Positions 1 to 7,453 of a stretch of DNA of 64,000 bases are shown piece after piece. Each line of letters starts with the position of its first letter. Position 1 is the first letter of the stretch. Location: positions 1-64,000 of the forward strand of contig NZ_SNZJ01000023.1 in NCBI RefSeq assembly GCF_004363555.1. Direction: 5' to 3'. Source of the stretch: Halomonas ventosae. GTDB lineage: Bacteria; Pseudomonadota; Gammaproteobacteria; Pseudomonadales; Halomonadaceae. The notes below the pieces were generated by a model. The model saw only the letters and a list, made by a program, of their open reading frames with translations. It did not search any database and was not told where the DNA came from. Position numbers and translations under genes: made by a program.

Positions 1-201
<201 letters not shown>

Positions 202-290
202 TATAACACCCAAGCGGTCTGCCGATGGCGACCGACAGCCGGATACGACGAGACGATCTCGTAGACAGCTCAGCATGATTCACCGTTTTT

Positions 291-409
291 CGCCTGACGA
301 CCATAGCGTGCGGGAACCACCTGATCCCATGCCGAACTCAGCAGTGAAACCGCTCAGCGCCGATGGTAGTGTGGGGCCTCCCCATGCGAGAGTAGGTCAT
401 CGTCAGGCA
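291..409 (+). rRNA. rrf: 5S ribosomal RNA
   Basis: The sequence has a typical 5S layout: a 5' GCCTGACGACC end, the conserved CCGAACTCAGCAGTGAAAC core near 331-350, and a 3' GTCATCGTCAGGC end that pairs with the 5' strand. Its length of about 119 nt is normal. It lies directly after 23S rRNA and before an intrinsic terminator. The ends are accurate to a base or two. Confidence 0.95.
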
Positions 410-418
410 CTTATTCAG

Positions 419-443
419 AAACCCCGGCCATTGGTCGGGGTTT
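419..443 (+). terminator. Intrinsic terminator of the rRNA operon
   Basis: An inverted repeat (AAACCCCGGCCA against TGGTCGGGGTTT, with one G-U pair) begins about ten bases after 5S rRNA and runs into TTTCGTCGTT. It is placed where the rRNA operon should end. Confidence 0.8.
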
Positions 444-453
444 CGTCGTTCCG

Positions 454-505
454 GGGGCCTCCCCATGAAGAGTCCCGGGGTGCCGGCCAAGTCATCGTCA
501 GGCAC
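454..505 (+). repeat. Partial, decayed duplicate of the 5S rRNA 3' end
   Basis: Two blocks of the upstream 5S gene recur here in the same order. GGGGCCTCCCCATG occurs at 373-386 and again at 454-467. The 15-base GTCATCGTCAGGCAC occurs at 396-410 and again at 491-505. The spacer between the blocks has drifted and expanded. The 5' two thirds of 5S is absent, so this cannot be a functional 5S gene. A separate terminator follows it, suggesting that a 5S-plus-terminator unit was once duplicated. Confidence 0.8.
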
Positions 506-515
506 CTATCCCGAG

Positions 516-550
516 AAGACCCCGTGTTCGAAAGAGCACGGGGTCTTTTC
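516..550 (+). terminator. Second intrinsic terminator after the 5S fragment
   Basis: An 11-bp perfect stem (AAGACCCCGTG at 516-526, CACGGGGTCTT at 537-547) with a 10-nt loop ends in a short T run. It would act as a back-up terminator for the rRNA operon. Confidence 0.8.
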
Positions 551-669
551 ATGTCCGGCACTCACCCCGTTACAAGATGTTGCAAGCCGGAGTGGAAAGG
601 CCGTCTGCCAGCGGCTAGGGTTTTCCTGCAAGACCCCAATGGATCTGGACGTCTCAGAAGGAGATGAGC

Positions 670-870
670 ATGAAGAACACCATGATGCGCAAGTTGGGCC
701 TGGCCCTGTTGATCGCCATGCTGGGGGCCGGCCTGGCGGCCTGCGAGGAAGAGCAGGGGCCGGCCGAAGAGGCGGGCGAGAACATCGACGAGTCCATGGA
801 AGAGATGGGCGAAGAAATGGAAGAAGCGGGCGAGGAGATGGAGCAGGCGGCCGAGGATGCCCAGAACTGA
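670..870 (+). CDS. Small acidic lipoprotein
   Basis: This is a 66-residue protein. A basic N-terminus and hydrophobic stretch end in a lipobox (LAAC, cysteine near residue 25), so signal peptidase II processing and lipid anchoring are predicted. The mature part is strongly acidic and consists mainly of Glu-rich stretches with repeated EEM/EEA heptad-like spacing, suggesting a short amphipathic helix. I chose the ATG at 670: the AGAAGGAG ribosome site touches the ATG at 664 but sits six bases before 670. Codon use matches the neighbours. The function is unknown. The look recalls small stress-induced or Lpp-like lipoproteins, but I do not assign a family. Confidence 0.85.
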   Translation: MKNTMMRKLGLALLIAMLGAGLAACEEEQGPAEEAGENIDESMEEMGEEMEEAGEEMEQAAEDAQN

Positions 871-911
871 TCGCCCACTGCCGGTAACAGAAACCGAAAG
901 CAGAAAATAGA

Positions 912-938
912 AAAGGCCGGGCAACTTGCCCGGCCTTT
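912..938. terminator. Bidirectional intrinsic terminator
   Basis: The near-perfect palindrome AAAGGCCGGGC-aact-TGCCCGGCCTTT lies between the lipoprotein gene and the convergent Tim44-like gene. A-rich and T-containing flanks on both sides mean it can serve both genes. Confidence 0.85.
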
Positions 939-967
939 CGCGTCTTGGCCTGCCACGCCGTGGGGCG

Positions 968-1780
968 TCAGGCGCCGGGATTCTGCTCGATTCCCTGCAG
1001 GTACCAGGGCGCGCCGTCGCGCAGCTGACGGGTCAGGTGCCAGGTCTCGTTGAACTCGTTCTCTTCCCCATTCTCGGCGATGATGCCGTGGAAGATCACC
1101 GTGGCCTCGGCCTCCTGGCCCACCTCGCGGATATCGCCGAGTTCGGCGAACAGCCGCACGATCTCGGTGCGATTGTTCGCCGGCTGCTGGTCACGCTCCT
1201 CACGCAGCAGGTTGTAGAGCTCCGGAGTCACGTACTCCTGGATGCCGGCGAAGTCGTTGTTGTCCCAGGCGCGCTGCAGGGTCATGAAATGCTCCTTGGC
1301 GCCGCCGAGGAAGCGTTCCCGGTCGAACCACTCTGGCTCCGAGGCGAAGGCGGCCCCGCCACCCAGCGGTGCCTGTTCGGCCTGGAAGCGCTGGGGTCCT
1401 GCGGAGGCATCCGGCTGGCCCGGGCCTCCGGCCATGGCCGGCCGGCGGCGGGCCAGCAGCTTGAAGAGCAGGAAGGCCACGCCGGCGACCAGCAGGATAT
1501 CCATCAGGCGCAGTTCGTCGAAGGCCCCACCGAAGAAGAGCGCGGCGAGCAGGCCGCCAGCGAGCAGGCCGCCGAGCATGCCACCCATCCGTGAGCCGGG
1601 GCGCGCCTGGGTGGCGCGGCTGCCGGCGGCCTGGTTCTGGGTAGCCGCGGGCTGCTGCTGCACGGTACGGGACTGGCTGCCAAAGCTCTTGCCGCCACCC
1701 AGGCGGCGCGCATCGGCATGGTCCACGGCCAGGCCGAAGCCCAGCACGCCAACCACGAGCATGACGAGAAGATGACGCAT
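968..1780 (-). CDS. Tim44-like domain protein
   Basis: The 270-residue protein begins with a signal-like segment (residues 1-24, ending ADA). A Gln/Ala-rich linker follows, then a Gly-rich hydrophobic segment (about 64-86) and a second membrane segment (about 91-108). The C-terminal half from about residue 150 reads as a Tim44/MRP-L45-type domain (LMTLQRAWDNND-like start, then a fold rich in WHLTR-type strands). Bacterial members are membrane-anchored proteins of uncertain role. The gene is transcribed alone, divergently from the isochorismatase-like gene. The domain call rests on remembered family appearance. Confidence 0.8.
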   Translation of the reverse strand: MRHLLVMLVVGVLGFGLAVDHADARRLGGGKSFGSQSRTVQQQPAATQNQAAGSRATQARPGSRMGGMLGGLLAGGLLAALFFGGAFDELRLMDILLVAGVAFLLFKLLARRRPAMAGGPGQPDASAGPQRFQAEQAPLGGGAAFASEPEWFDRERFLGGAKEHFMTLQRAWDNNDFAGIQEYVTPELYNLLREERDQQPANNRTEIVRLFAELGDIREVGQEAEATVIFHGIIAENGEENEFNETWHLTRQLRDGAPWYLQGIEQNPGA

Positions 1781-1888
1781 CGGGGGAGTTCTCCATCGGG
1801 GAAGGGGATGAGAAAGGGTCGGAAGCGTCCATTCTAGCGGCTATGCTGGTCAGCCACGACAACTAACGCATAAAGAGAGGGGCCGCCG

Positions 1889-2467
1889 ATGCGCCTGATG
1901 CGAGAGAACAGCCTGCTGCTGATCGTCGACCTGCAGGCCGGCCTGTTGCCGGTGATCGAACATGGCGACCAGGCGGTGACCGAGGCCGCCTGGCTAGGCG
2001 GCATGGCCGGCGAGCTCGAGGTGCCTGTGTGGGTCACCGAGCAGTATCCCGAGGGGTTGGGAGGCAGCGAGCCGCGGCTGCTCGAGGCCCTGCCGGCGCA
2101 CCGCCTGTGGCACAAGGTCCACTTCGATGCCCATGCCGAGCCGGCCTTCGCCGAGGCCATGGCCGCCGGTGATCGTCGCCAGGTGGTGCTGTGCGGCACC
2201 GAGGCGCATATCTGCGTGATGCAGACCGGCCTTGGCCTGCTCCAGGCGGGTTACGAGGTCTACTGGCTGGTGGAGGCCTGCGCCAGCCGGCGGGCCGGCG
2301 AGGCGCGGTTGGCCAAGGAGCGGATGGTCCAGGCCGGTGCGGTGCCGGTGAGTGCCGACATGGTCGCCTACGAGTGGCTGCATCGCTGCGACGACGAGCG
2401 CTTCAAGCAGGCCCACCGTCGCTTCCTCCGGGGCCGCTCGGCACGCCCCCTGGTCTTTACCGGCTAG
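1889..2467 (+). CDS. Isochorismatase-family cysteine hydrolase
   Basis: The 192-residue protein has the family catalytic triad: Asp14 in LLIVDLQ, Lys76 in LWHKVHF and Cys109 in LCGTEAHICV. The cis-peptide region and TEAH motif are intact. Relatives hydrolyse isochorismate, nicotinamide, N-carbamoyl compounds or other small amides; nothing here picks the substrate. It resembles the stand-alone YcaC/hydrolase branch rather than siderophore enzymes, since no siderophore genes are nearby. The start has AGAGAGGGG upstream. It converges on yaaA with only four bases between the genes. Confidence 0.88.
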   Translation: MRLMRENSLLLIVDLQAGLLPVIEHGDQAVTEAAWLGGMAGELEVPVWVTEQYPEGLGGSEPRLLEALPAHRLWHKVHFDAHAEPAFAEAMAAGDRRQVVLCGTEAHICVMQTGLGLLQAGYEVYWLVEACASRRAGEARLAKERMVQAGAVPVSADMVAYEWLHRCDDERFKQAHRRFLRGRSARPLVFTG

Positions 2468-2471
2468 CCCC

Positions 2472-3251
2472 TCAGGCGGCGCCCTCGGCGCGGGTGAAGA
2501 CCAGGGTGTCGCCTTCCGAGAGAGAGGCGTTGTAGGCATAGCCCGCCACGTCGAAGTTCTTGAGGCCCTCGGGGTCGTCCAGGCGCTGGCGGATCATCCA
2601 GGCGGCCATCAGGCCGCGGGCCTTCTTGGCATAGAAGCTGATGATCTTCAGCTTGCCGTTCTTCTCGTCCTTGAACACCGGGGTGATCACGCGTGCCTCG
2701 AGCCGCTTCGTGTCGATCGCCTTGAAGTACTCGTTGGAGGCCAGGTTGACCAGCACCGGGCTGCCGCTTGCCGCCACGGCGCGGTCGAGCTCCGCGGTGA
2801 GGGACTCCTTCCAGAAGGCGTAGAGGTCCTTGCCCGCGGGGTTCTCGAGCCGGGTTCCCATCTCCAGGCGATAGGGCTGGATCAGGTCCAGGGGGCGCAG
2901 CAGGCCATAGAGGCCGGAGAGGATGCGCAGGTGCTCCTGGGCGAAGGCGTTGTCGTCGTCACTGAAGGTGTCCGCCTCGAGCCCCACGTAGACGTCGCCC
3001 TGGAAGGCCTGGGCGGCGGGCTTGGCGTTCTCTGGCGTGAAGGGGGTGTGCCACTCGGCGAAGCGGGCGGCATTGAGGCCGGCCAGCTTGTCGCTGATGC
3101 CCATCAGCTCGCTGAGCCGCTGGGGCGAGTAGTCGCGCAGGATCTCGATCAGCTCGCGGCTGCTGTCGAGATGGTCCGGCTGGGTATGCAGGGCCGTGGT
3201 GGCCGGGGTCTCGAAGTCCAGCGTCTTGGCGGGCGAGATCACGCTCAGCAT
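2472..3251 (-). CDS. yaaA: Peroxide stress protein YaaA
   Basis: The full-length 259-residue member of the YaaA (UPF0246) family starts with the family signature [14 protein letters not shown]. It also carries [14 protein letters not shown] and [17 protein letters not shown], conserved blocks of this family. In E. coli YaaA lowers intracellular free iron during hydrogen peroxide stress and binds DNA. The start has AGGAGCG upstream with normal spacing. It lies just downstream of tas on the same strand, separated by a strong hairpin, so it probably has its own promoter. Confidence 0.95.
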   Translation of the reverse strand: MLSVISPAKTLDFETPATTALHTQPDHLDSSRELIEILRDYSPQRLSELMGISDKLAGLNAARFAEWHTPFTPENAKPAAQAFQGDVYVGLEADTFSDDDNAFAQEHLRILSGLYGLLRPLDLIQPYRLEMGTRLENPAGKDLYAFWKESLTAELDRAVAASGSPVLVNLASNEYFKAIDTKRLEARVITPVFKDEKNGKLKIISFYAKKARGLMAAWMIRQRLDDPEGLKNFDVAGYAYNASLSEGDTLVFTRAEGAA

Positions 3252-3321
3252 GGGGGCGCTCCTGTGCCTGAAGGGGGATGGCCTGATGGCGATGCAGGCC
3301 AGTATACCAAGCGGCCCGGGG

Positions 3322-3352
3322 GCGAGGGGCTATCGGGGTGATAGCCCCTCGC
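3322..3352 (-). terminator. Strong stem-loop between tas and yaaA
   Basis: A perfect 12-bp stem (GCGAGGGGCTAT at 3322-3333, ATAGCCCCTCGC at 3341-3352) with a 7-nt loop starts 13 bases after the tas stop codon. There is no clear U-tract on the minus strand, so it may be a weak terminator or an mRNA 3'-end stabiliser. Confidence 0.6.
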
Positions 3353-3364
3353 GCCGGCGTCGGC

Positions 3365-4396
3365 TCAGGGCGCGGGGTTGGGAATGCGCCGATGAACGGT
3401 CTCGATGGCCTCCAGCACTTCGTCATCGAGCCGCAGGGACTCGCTGGCCAGGTTGCTCTCCAGCTGCTCCATGGTGGTGGCGCCGATGATGTTGCTGGTC
3501 AGGAAGGGGCGCGAGTTGACGTAGGCCAGGGCCATCCGGGCGGGGTCCAGGCCATGGTCGCGGGCGATCTGCACGTAGGCCGCGGTCGCTTCCTCGGCCA
3601 GCGGGTTGGTGTAACGCTGGAAACGCTCGAAGAGGGTCAGCCGGGCGCCGGCGGGACGGGCACCATTCAGGTACTTGCCGGAGAGCATGCCGAAGGCCAG
3701 CGGCGAGTAGGCCAGCAGCCCCACCCGCTCGCGGTGGGCGATCTCGGCCAGCCCCACCTCGAAGCTGCGGTTGAGCAGGCTGTAGGGATTCTGGATGCTG
3801 GCGACCCGGGGCAGGCCCAGGGTGTCGGCCAGGTGCAGGGCGCGCATCACGCCCCAGGGCGTGTCGTTGGAGAGCCCGACGGCGCGCACCTTGCCGGCAT
3901 CCACCAGCTCCTTGAGCGCCGACAGCGTCTCCTCCAGCGGTGTGGCGTCCTCCTCCTCGTCAGGCTCGTAGCCGAGCCTGCCGAAGAAGTTGGCCTTCCG
4001 GTCGGGCCAGTGCAGCTGGTAGAGGTCCACGTAGTCGGTCTGCAGCCGGGCGAGGCTGTCGTCGATCGCCTGGTGGAGGTGCTCCCGGGTCAGCCGCGGG
4101 CCGCCGCGGATATGCCCAAGGCCGGGACCGGTGGCCTTGGTGGCGATGATCACGTCATCCCGGCTGCCGCGCCGCTTCAGCCAGCTGCCGATATAGGCCT
4201 CGGTGCGGCCCTGGGTCTCGGCCACGGGAGGCACCGGATACATCTCGGCGGTGTCGATGAAGTCGATGCCGAAGGCCACGGCGCGGTCGAGCTGCTCGTG
4301 GGCCTGTGCCTCGCTGTTCTGCTCGCCGAAGGTCATGGTACCGAGGCACAGGCGGCTGACCTCGATGCCGGTATCGCCTAGCGGTCGCGTCTGCAT
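3365..4396 (-). CDS. tas: NADP(H)-dependent aldo-keto reductase Tas
   Basis: The 343-residue protein aligns along its whole length, from memory, with E. coli Tas (346 residues). Shared blocks include LGTMTFGEQNSEAQAHEQLD, DTAEMYPVPP, IQNPYSLLNRSFEVGLAEI and LGATTMEQL-like sequence. The aldo-keto tetrad is visible as Asp/Tyr in DTAEMYP, Lys in IATKATG and His in LYQLHWP. Tas suppresses a tyrosine auxotrophy in E. coli; its physiological substrate is not settled. The start has an AGGAG site eight bases upstream. Confidence 0.93.
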   Translation of the reverse strand: MQTRPLGDTGIEVSRLCLGTMTFGEQNSEAQAHEQLDRAVAFGIDFIDTAEMYPVPPVAETQGRTEAYIGSWLKRRGSRDDVIIATKATGPGLGHIRGGPRLTREHLHQAIDDSLARLQTDYVDLYQLHWPDRKANFFGRLGYEPDEEEDATPLEETLSALKELVDAGKVRAVGLSNDTPWGVMRALHLADTLGLPRVASIQNPYSLLNRSFEVGLAEIAHRERVGLLAYSPLAFGMLSGKYLNGARPAGARLTLFERFQRYTNPLAEEATAAYVQIARDHGLDPARMALAYVNSRPFLTSNIIGATTMEQLESNLASESLRLDDEVLEAIETVHRRIPNPAP

Positions 4397-4557
4397 CCGT
4401 CACTCCTGGCAGGACTGCTGAAGGGGTTGAGCCGGTAGGGTAGCGGGGCCCGGGCGGGGCGGCAAATCCCGGGGGTTGAGTCACTGCCGGGGCGCGCGTA
4501 TGCTTGCTTCCCCATTGCCCCGGCGGAGTCCGCAGGGCCACCGTTTTCCGCAGGGAG

Positions 4558-4588
4558 CGATACCGGCCACAGGAGGTGGCCGGTATCG
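4558..4588 (+). promoter_or_regulatory. Perfect 13-bp hairpin in the leader of the Sel1 gene
   Basis: CGATACCGGCCAC (4558-4570) pairs perfectly with GTGGCCGGTATCG (4576-4588) around the loop AGGAG, followed by TTT. It sits in the intergenic region upstream of the ATG at 4620 and faces that gene. A terminator or attenuator is possible, and the exposed loop is itself Shine-Dalgarno-like. The role is inferred from structure only. Confidence 0.6.
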
Positions 4589-4619
4589 TTTCCGCACCAC
4601 TGGACGCAGGGTTGTTGCC

Positions 4620-5165
4620 ATGCCAGAGGCATCCTCACTGTTCACCCGGCTCGAGTACCGGCTTGCACAGCAGCTGTTCCATACCCGCTGGCTCCCCCGC
4701 TCGCCGCGTACCCAGCGCCTGACCATGCACCTCTTCCAGCGCTGCGCCGATGCCGGGCATCCGGCGGCGCTGTCGCAGTATGGTCATATGCTCTTCCACC
4801 GCGGCGTCAGTCCCCAGGACAAGGCCCGCGGGGCGCGCTACGTGCTCGAGGCCGCCCATGCCGGGGATGCCAAGGCCCAGTACCAGGCCGGCCAGATCCA
4901 CGAGCATGGCTGCGCCCAGTATCCGAGCCGCGACGACCATGCGGTGACCTGGTACGCGCGGGCCGGCGAGGCGGGCCACCCCCTGGCGGCCACCCGCCTG
5001 GCCCGCGCCTATCGCAACGGCGAGCTGGGGCTGCCGGTGGATGTCGAGAAGGCCGGTCACTGGCAGGCCCTGGCCGACCGCCTTGCCGGGCTTGCCGGTT
5101 CGCTGGACTCTGGTTCTCTGGGCTCTGGTTCTCTGGACAAGGCCGAAGGCGAGACGCGACACTAG
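4620..5165 (+). CDS. Sel1-like (TPR-type) repeat protein
   Basis: The 181-residue soluble protein has Sel1-type helical repeats: CADAGHPAALSQYGHML, AAHAGDAKAQYQAGQIHE and AGEAGHPLAATRLARAYRNG. These have the typical A-x-x-G-x-x-x-A-x-x-x-L-G spacing. Such repeats bind other proteins; no enzymatic domain is present. The frame is open upstream to a TTG at 4476, but that part spans the hairpin leader and reads unlike a protein, so I use the ATG at 4620. The C-terminal tail is a short Ser/Gly/Leu/Asp repeat made by two in-frame 15-base tandem units (5108-5137). Confidence 0.8.
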   Translation: MPEASSLFTRLEYRLAQQLFHTRWLPRSPRTQRLTMHLFQRCADAGHPAALSQYGHMLFHRGVSPQDKARGARYVLEAAHAGDAKAQYQAGQIHEHGCAQYPSRDDHAVTWYARAGEAGHPLAATRLARAYRNGELGLPVDVEKAGHWQALADRLAGLAGSLDSGSLGSGSLDKAEGETRH

Positions 5166-5215
5166 CTCTTCGCCTCCCCTGCCATCGGCCATCTCGACCA
5201 AGGACTCTCCCGCCC

Positions 5216-5716
5216 GTGACGCTACCCACACTGCTGGATATCGAGGCGTCCGGCTTCGGGCGCGGCAGCTACCCCATCGAGGTCGGCCTGGCCCGCGCCG
5301 ATGGCAGTACCTGCGCCTTCCTCATCCAGCCGCTGGCCGAGTGGACGCACTGGGATCCCAAGGCCGAGCTGCTGCACGGCATCAGCCGTGGTCGGCTGCA
5401 GCGCGAGGGCTACCCGGTGCGCCAGGTGGCCCGCTGGCTCAATGACGAGCTGGGAGAGGTCGGCATCGCCTACAGCGACAGCTGGGGCTACGACAACACC
5501 TGGTTATCGCTGCTCTTCCACCATGCGGGCATGCTGCCGGCCTTCCGCCTCGAGGCCCTGCGCATCCTGCTCAGCGAGGGGCAGCAGGCCCTGTGGAGTC
5601 GCACCAAGGAAGCCATCATCCGCGAGCAGGGCATCCACCGGCACCGGGCCGGCGAGGATGCGCGCCTGCTGCAGCTCACCTACCTGCGCACCCTCGAGCT
5701 TGCCGCCGGCGCCTGA
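5216..5716 (+). CDS. DnaQ-like 3'-5' exonuclease family protein
   Basis: The 166-residue protein shows the three exonuclease motifs of the DEDD superfamily. These are Asp-x-Glu in LLDIEASGFG near the N-terminus, an Asp-containing YSDSWGYDN segment near residue 90, and HRHRAGEDA with the His-x4-Asp of motif III near residue 145. It is shorter than DNA polymerase III epsilon (about 240 residues) and lacks the polymerase-binding tail, so it is probably a stand-alone nuclease or RNase T-like relative. It starts with GTG at 5216, 50 bases after the Sel1 gene, perhaps cotranscribed. Confidence 0.78.
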   Translation: MTLPTLLDIEASGFGRGSYPIEVGLARADGSTCAFLIQPLAEWTHWDPKAELLHGISRGRLQREGYPVRQVARWLNDELGEVGIAYSDSWGYDNTWLSLLFHHAGMLPAFRLEALRILLSEGQQALWSRTKEAIIREQGIHRHRAGEDARLLQLTYLRTLELAAGA

Positions 5717-5728
5717 GGCCATGGCGGG

Positions 5729-6283
5729 TCAGCCGGCCGTGGCCAGTCGGCGCTCCAGCGCTTCCAGCAGCTCGGCGGGGTCGGTAGCATCGACCAGCTC
5801 GGCCCGGGTGCGGCCATTGAGGAAACCGTGCTCCACGGTGCTGTCCAGGAAGGCCAGCAGCGGGGCATAGAAGCCGGCGGTGTCGAGCACGCCGATGGGC
5901 TTGTCGTGCAGGCCCAGGTAGTGCCAGGTCCAGGCCTCGAAGAACTCCTCCAGGGTGCCGATGCCCCCGGGCAGCACGATGAAGGCATCGGCATGGGCCG
6001 CCATGCTGGCCTTGCGATCGTGCATGTTGCGTACCCGCACCAGCTCGGTCAGGCCGTGGTGGGCCTGCTCGCGCTCGACCAGGTGGTCGGGCATCACCCC
6101 GATCGCCTCGCCGCCGGCCGCCATCACGGCATCGGCCAGCTCCCCCATCAGGCCGACGCGGGCGCCGCCATAGACCAGGCCATGGCCGCGACGGGCCAGC
6201 TCGGTACCGAGTCGGCGCGCCGACTCGACGAATTGCGGGTCACGGCCCTCCCGGGACCCCAGATAGACGCAGAATCTCGACAT
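5729..6283 (-). CDS. LOG-family Rossmann protein (cytokinin riboside phosphoribohydrolase-like)
   Basis: The 184-residue protein has the LOG signatures LVYGGARVGLMG (nucleotide-binding loop) and PGGIGTLEEFFEAWTW (the PGGxGTxxE active site). Members hydrolyse nucleoside 5'-monophosphates to release the base; bacterial ones are often annotated TIGR00730 or PpnN-like. The start is set at 6283 because AAGGAGG lies seven bases before that ATG; an upstream in-frame ATG would overlap this site. It converges on the exonuclease gene and is preceded by a hairpin that isolates it from the upstream operon. Confidence 0.9.
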   Translation of the reverse strand: MSRFCVYLGSREGRDPQFVESARRLGTELARRGHGLVYGGARVGLMGELADAVMAAGGEAIGVMPDHLVEREQAHHGLTELVRVRNMHDRKASMAAHADAFIVLPGGIGTLEEFFEAWTWHYLGLHDKPIGVLDTAGFYAPLLAFLDSTVEHGFLNGRTRAELVDATDPAELLEALERRLATAG

Positions 6284-6347
6284 GTCTTCCTCCTTGGCAA
6301 GCACTCATGCTAGCGACCACGCGGGGGAGTCGAAAGCCTGGAAACGA

Positions 6348-6372
6348 CAGGGGCGCCGAAAAGGCGCCCCTG
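6348..6372 (-). terminator. Stem-loop after the DUF501 operon
   Basis: CAGGGGCGCC (6348-6357), loop GAAAA, GGCGCCCCTG (6363-6372) form a perfect 10-bp stem between the 40-codon gene and the LOG gene on the minus strand. A U-tract is lacking, so its strength as a terminator is uncertain. Confidence 0.6.
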
Positions 6373-6396
6373 GGGGTGTGATGCGAGCCGGTCGGT

Positions 6397-6519
6397 TCAG
6401 CGCATGCCTGCGGCATCGCGCTTCATGGCCTGGCGCAGCAGCTTCACGCCCACGCCGGTGATGACGAGCATGCTGGCGATCAGTCCGAGACTGGCAATCA
6501 CATGGGTATCCAGGTACAT
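6397..6519 (-). CDS. Small single-pass membrane protein (40 aa)
   Basis: A 40-codon gene starts at the ATG at 6519. AAGGAG lies eight bases upstream. The peptide begins MYLDTHVIASLGLIASMLVI and continues with a hydrophobic run to about residue 25, then a basic tail (KLLRQAMKRD). It is predicted to be one transmembrane helix with the C-terminus in the cytoplasm (positive-inside rule). It follows DUF501 by 46 bases on the same strand and may be in its operon. No family is recognised. The good ribosome site and sensible topology support a real gene. Confidence 0.65.
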   Translation of the reverse strand: MYLDTHVIASLGLIASMLVITGVGVKLLRQAMKRDAAGMR

Positions 6520-6565
6520 CCGGGGGTCTCCTTGGAGGTGGTCAGGGAAGGGGTTGTTGTTGGCG

Positions 6566-7087
6566 TCAGGGCAGGCAGTCGGCCACGCCGTAGTGCTCAT
6601 CGAGCCATTGGCCGATGACGTTCTCGCCGCAGAGGTGGTGGGCATACTGGGTGTGCAGGCAGCGCACCTGGTCGCGGTTGGCGATGCCGCCGATGCCGCG
6701 CTCGGTGAGCACGTCCGCATAGCCCAGGCGGGTCACCTCGGCCTTCTGGGCCTCGCTCATGTAGGCCCAGCGGGCCGCCACGTAGGCGTCGTGGCTGCGG
6801 TGGTAGGCGGCCAGGAAGTCGGGGTCCTGCTGCAGGCGAGTCTCCAGCTGCTTGATCACCCCGGCGGCCTCGATGTGCGAGATCTCGACCTTGAGGCGCT
6901 CGGAGCAGAGCCAGTAGAGCGTCGGGAAGGGCTTGCCGTCGACGATGGGCGCCATGCGCAGCACCAGCGGGGTACCCTCGCCGTCGGTGGCAGCCAGGGC
7001 CTCGATGCCGCGGGGCGCGCGGCCGAGCTGCTCGGCGATGATGGCCAGCTGCCGCGCGTCAGGGGCCAGGTCGGTGCGGATCACCAT
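6566..7087 (-). CDS. DUF501 family protein
   Basis: The 173-residue protein carries the DUF501 hallmarks: LGRAPRGIEALAAT near residue 20, then PIVDGKPFPTLYWLCSERL and a SHIEAAGVI segment. In actinobacteria, where the family is common, the gene lies near enolase; its biochemical role is unknown. The C-terminal half includes AAYHRSHDAYVAARW and a histidine/cysteine-containing tail. The gene overlaps the end of its upstream neighbour by 29 bases in another frame, which suggests coupled expression. Confidence 0.85.
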   Translation of the reverse strand: MVIRTDLAPDARQLAIIAEQLGRAPRGIEALAATDGEGTPLVLRMAPIVDGKPFPTLYWLCSERLKVEISHIEAAGVIKQLETRLQQDPDFLAAYHRSHDAYVAARWAYMSEAQKAEVTRLGYADVLTERGIGGIANRDQVRCLHTQYAHHLCGENVIGQWLDEHYGVADCLP

Positions 7088-7385
7088 CGTCTTCGTCCCG
7101 TACGAACTTGTTCGAGTGCCCCACGGCGAGGAAGAAGGCGCGGTTGAGCTGCTCGGGGGTGGGGACGTAGCGCCACTCCCGCTCGCAATACTCGCCGGCC
7201 CGCGCCATCAGCACGTCATGGAGGCGATTGAACGGCGCATCATAATCGTAAGGGTCGGCACCGAACAAGCGGATGTGGGGATAGTCTGCGAAGCGCGCGA
7301 TGAAGTAGCGCTCCAGGTCGGCCTCGACGGCGCGATGCCGGGGCGTGTCGTCCGGGTCCAGCCAGAGGGTATAGCGAATGGCCAT
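7059..7385 (-). CDS. Conserved hypothetical protein
   Basis: A 108-residue soluble protein with no family I recognise. The start is set at the ATG at 7385, preceded by GGGAG. It begins MAIRYTLWLDPDD and contains a YPHIRLFGADPYDYDAPF segment rich in aromatic and acidic residues, then a YVPTPEQLNRAFFLAVGHS segment. Its 3' end overlaps the start of DUF501, so the two probably form an operon. It has no signal peptide or membrane segment. Confidence 0.75.
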   Translation of the reverse strand: MAIRYTLWLDPDDTPRHRAVEADLERYFIARFADYPHIRLFGADPYDYDAPFNRLHDVLMARAGEYCEREWRYVPTPEQLNRAFFLAVGHSNKFVRDEDDGDPHRPGP

Positions 7386-7453
7386 GGGGGCTCCCGTCGG
7401 TGGATGGCGGTCCTGTTGTGACACCGTAGGCCGGGCTTCGGCTCGGCGGCGAT

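Noticed and set aside
4558..4588. Perfect inverted repeat as a transposon end
   Set aside because: A single compact hairpin with a 5-base loop, no target duplication and no transposase fragment.
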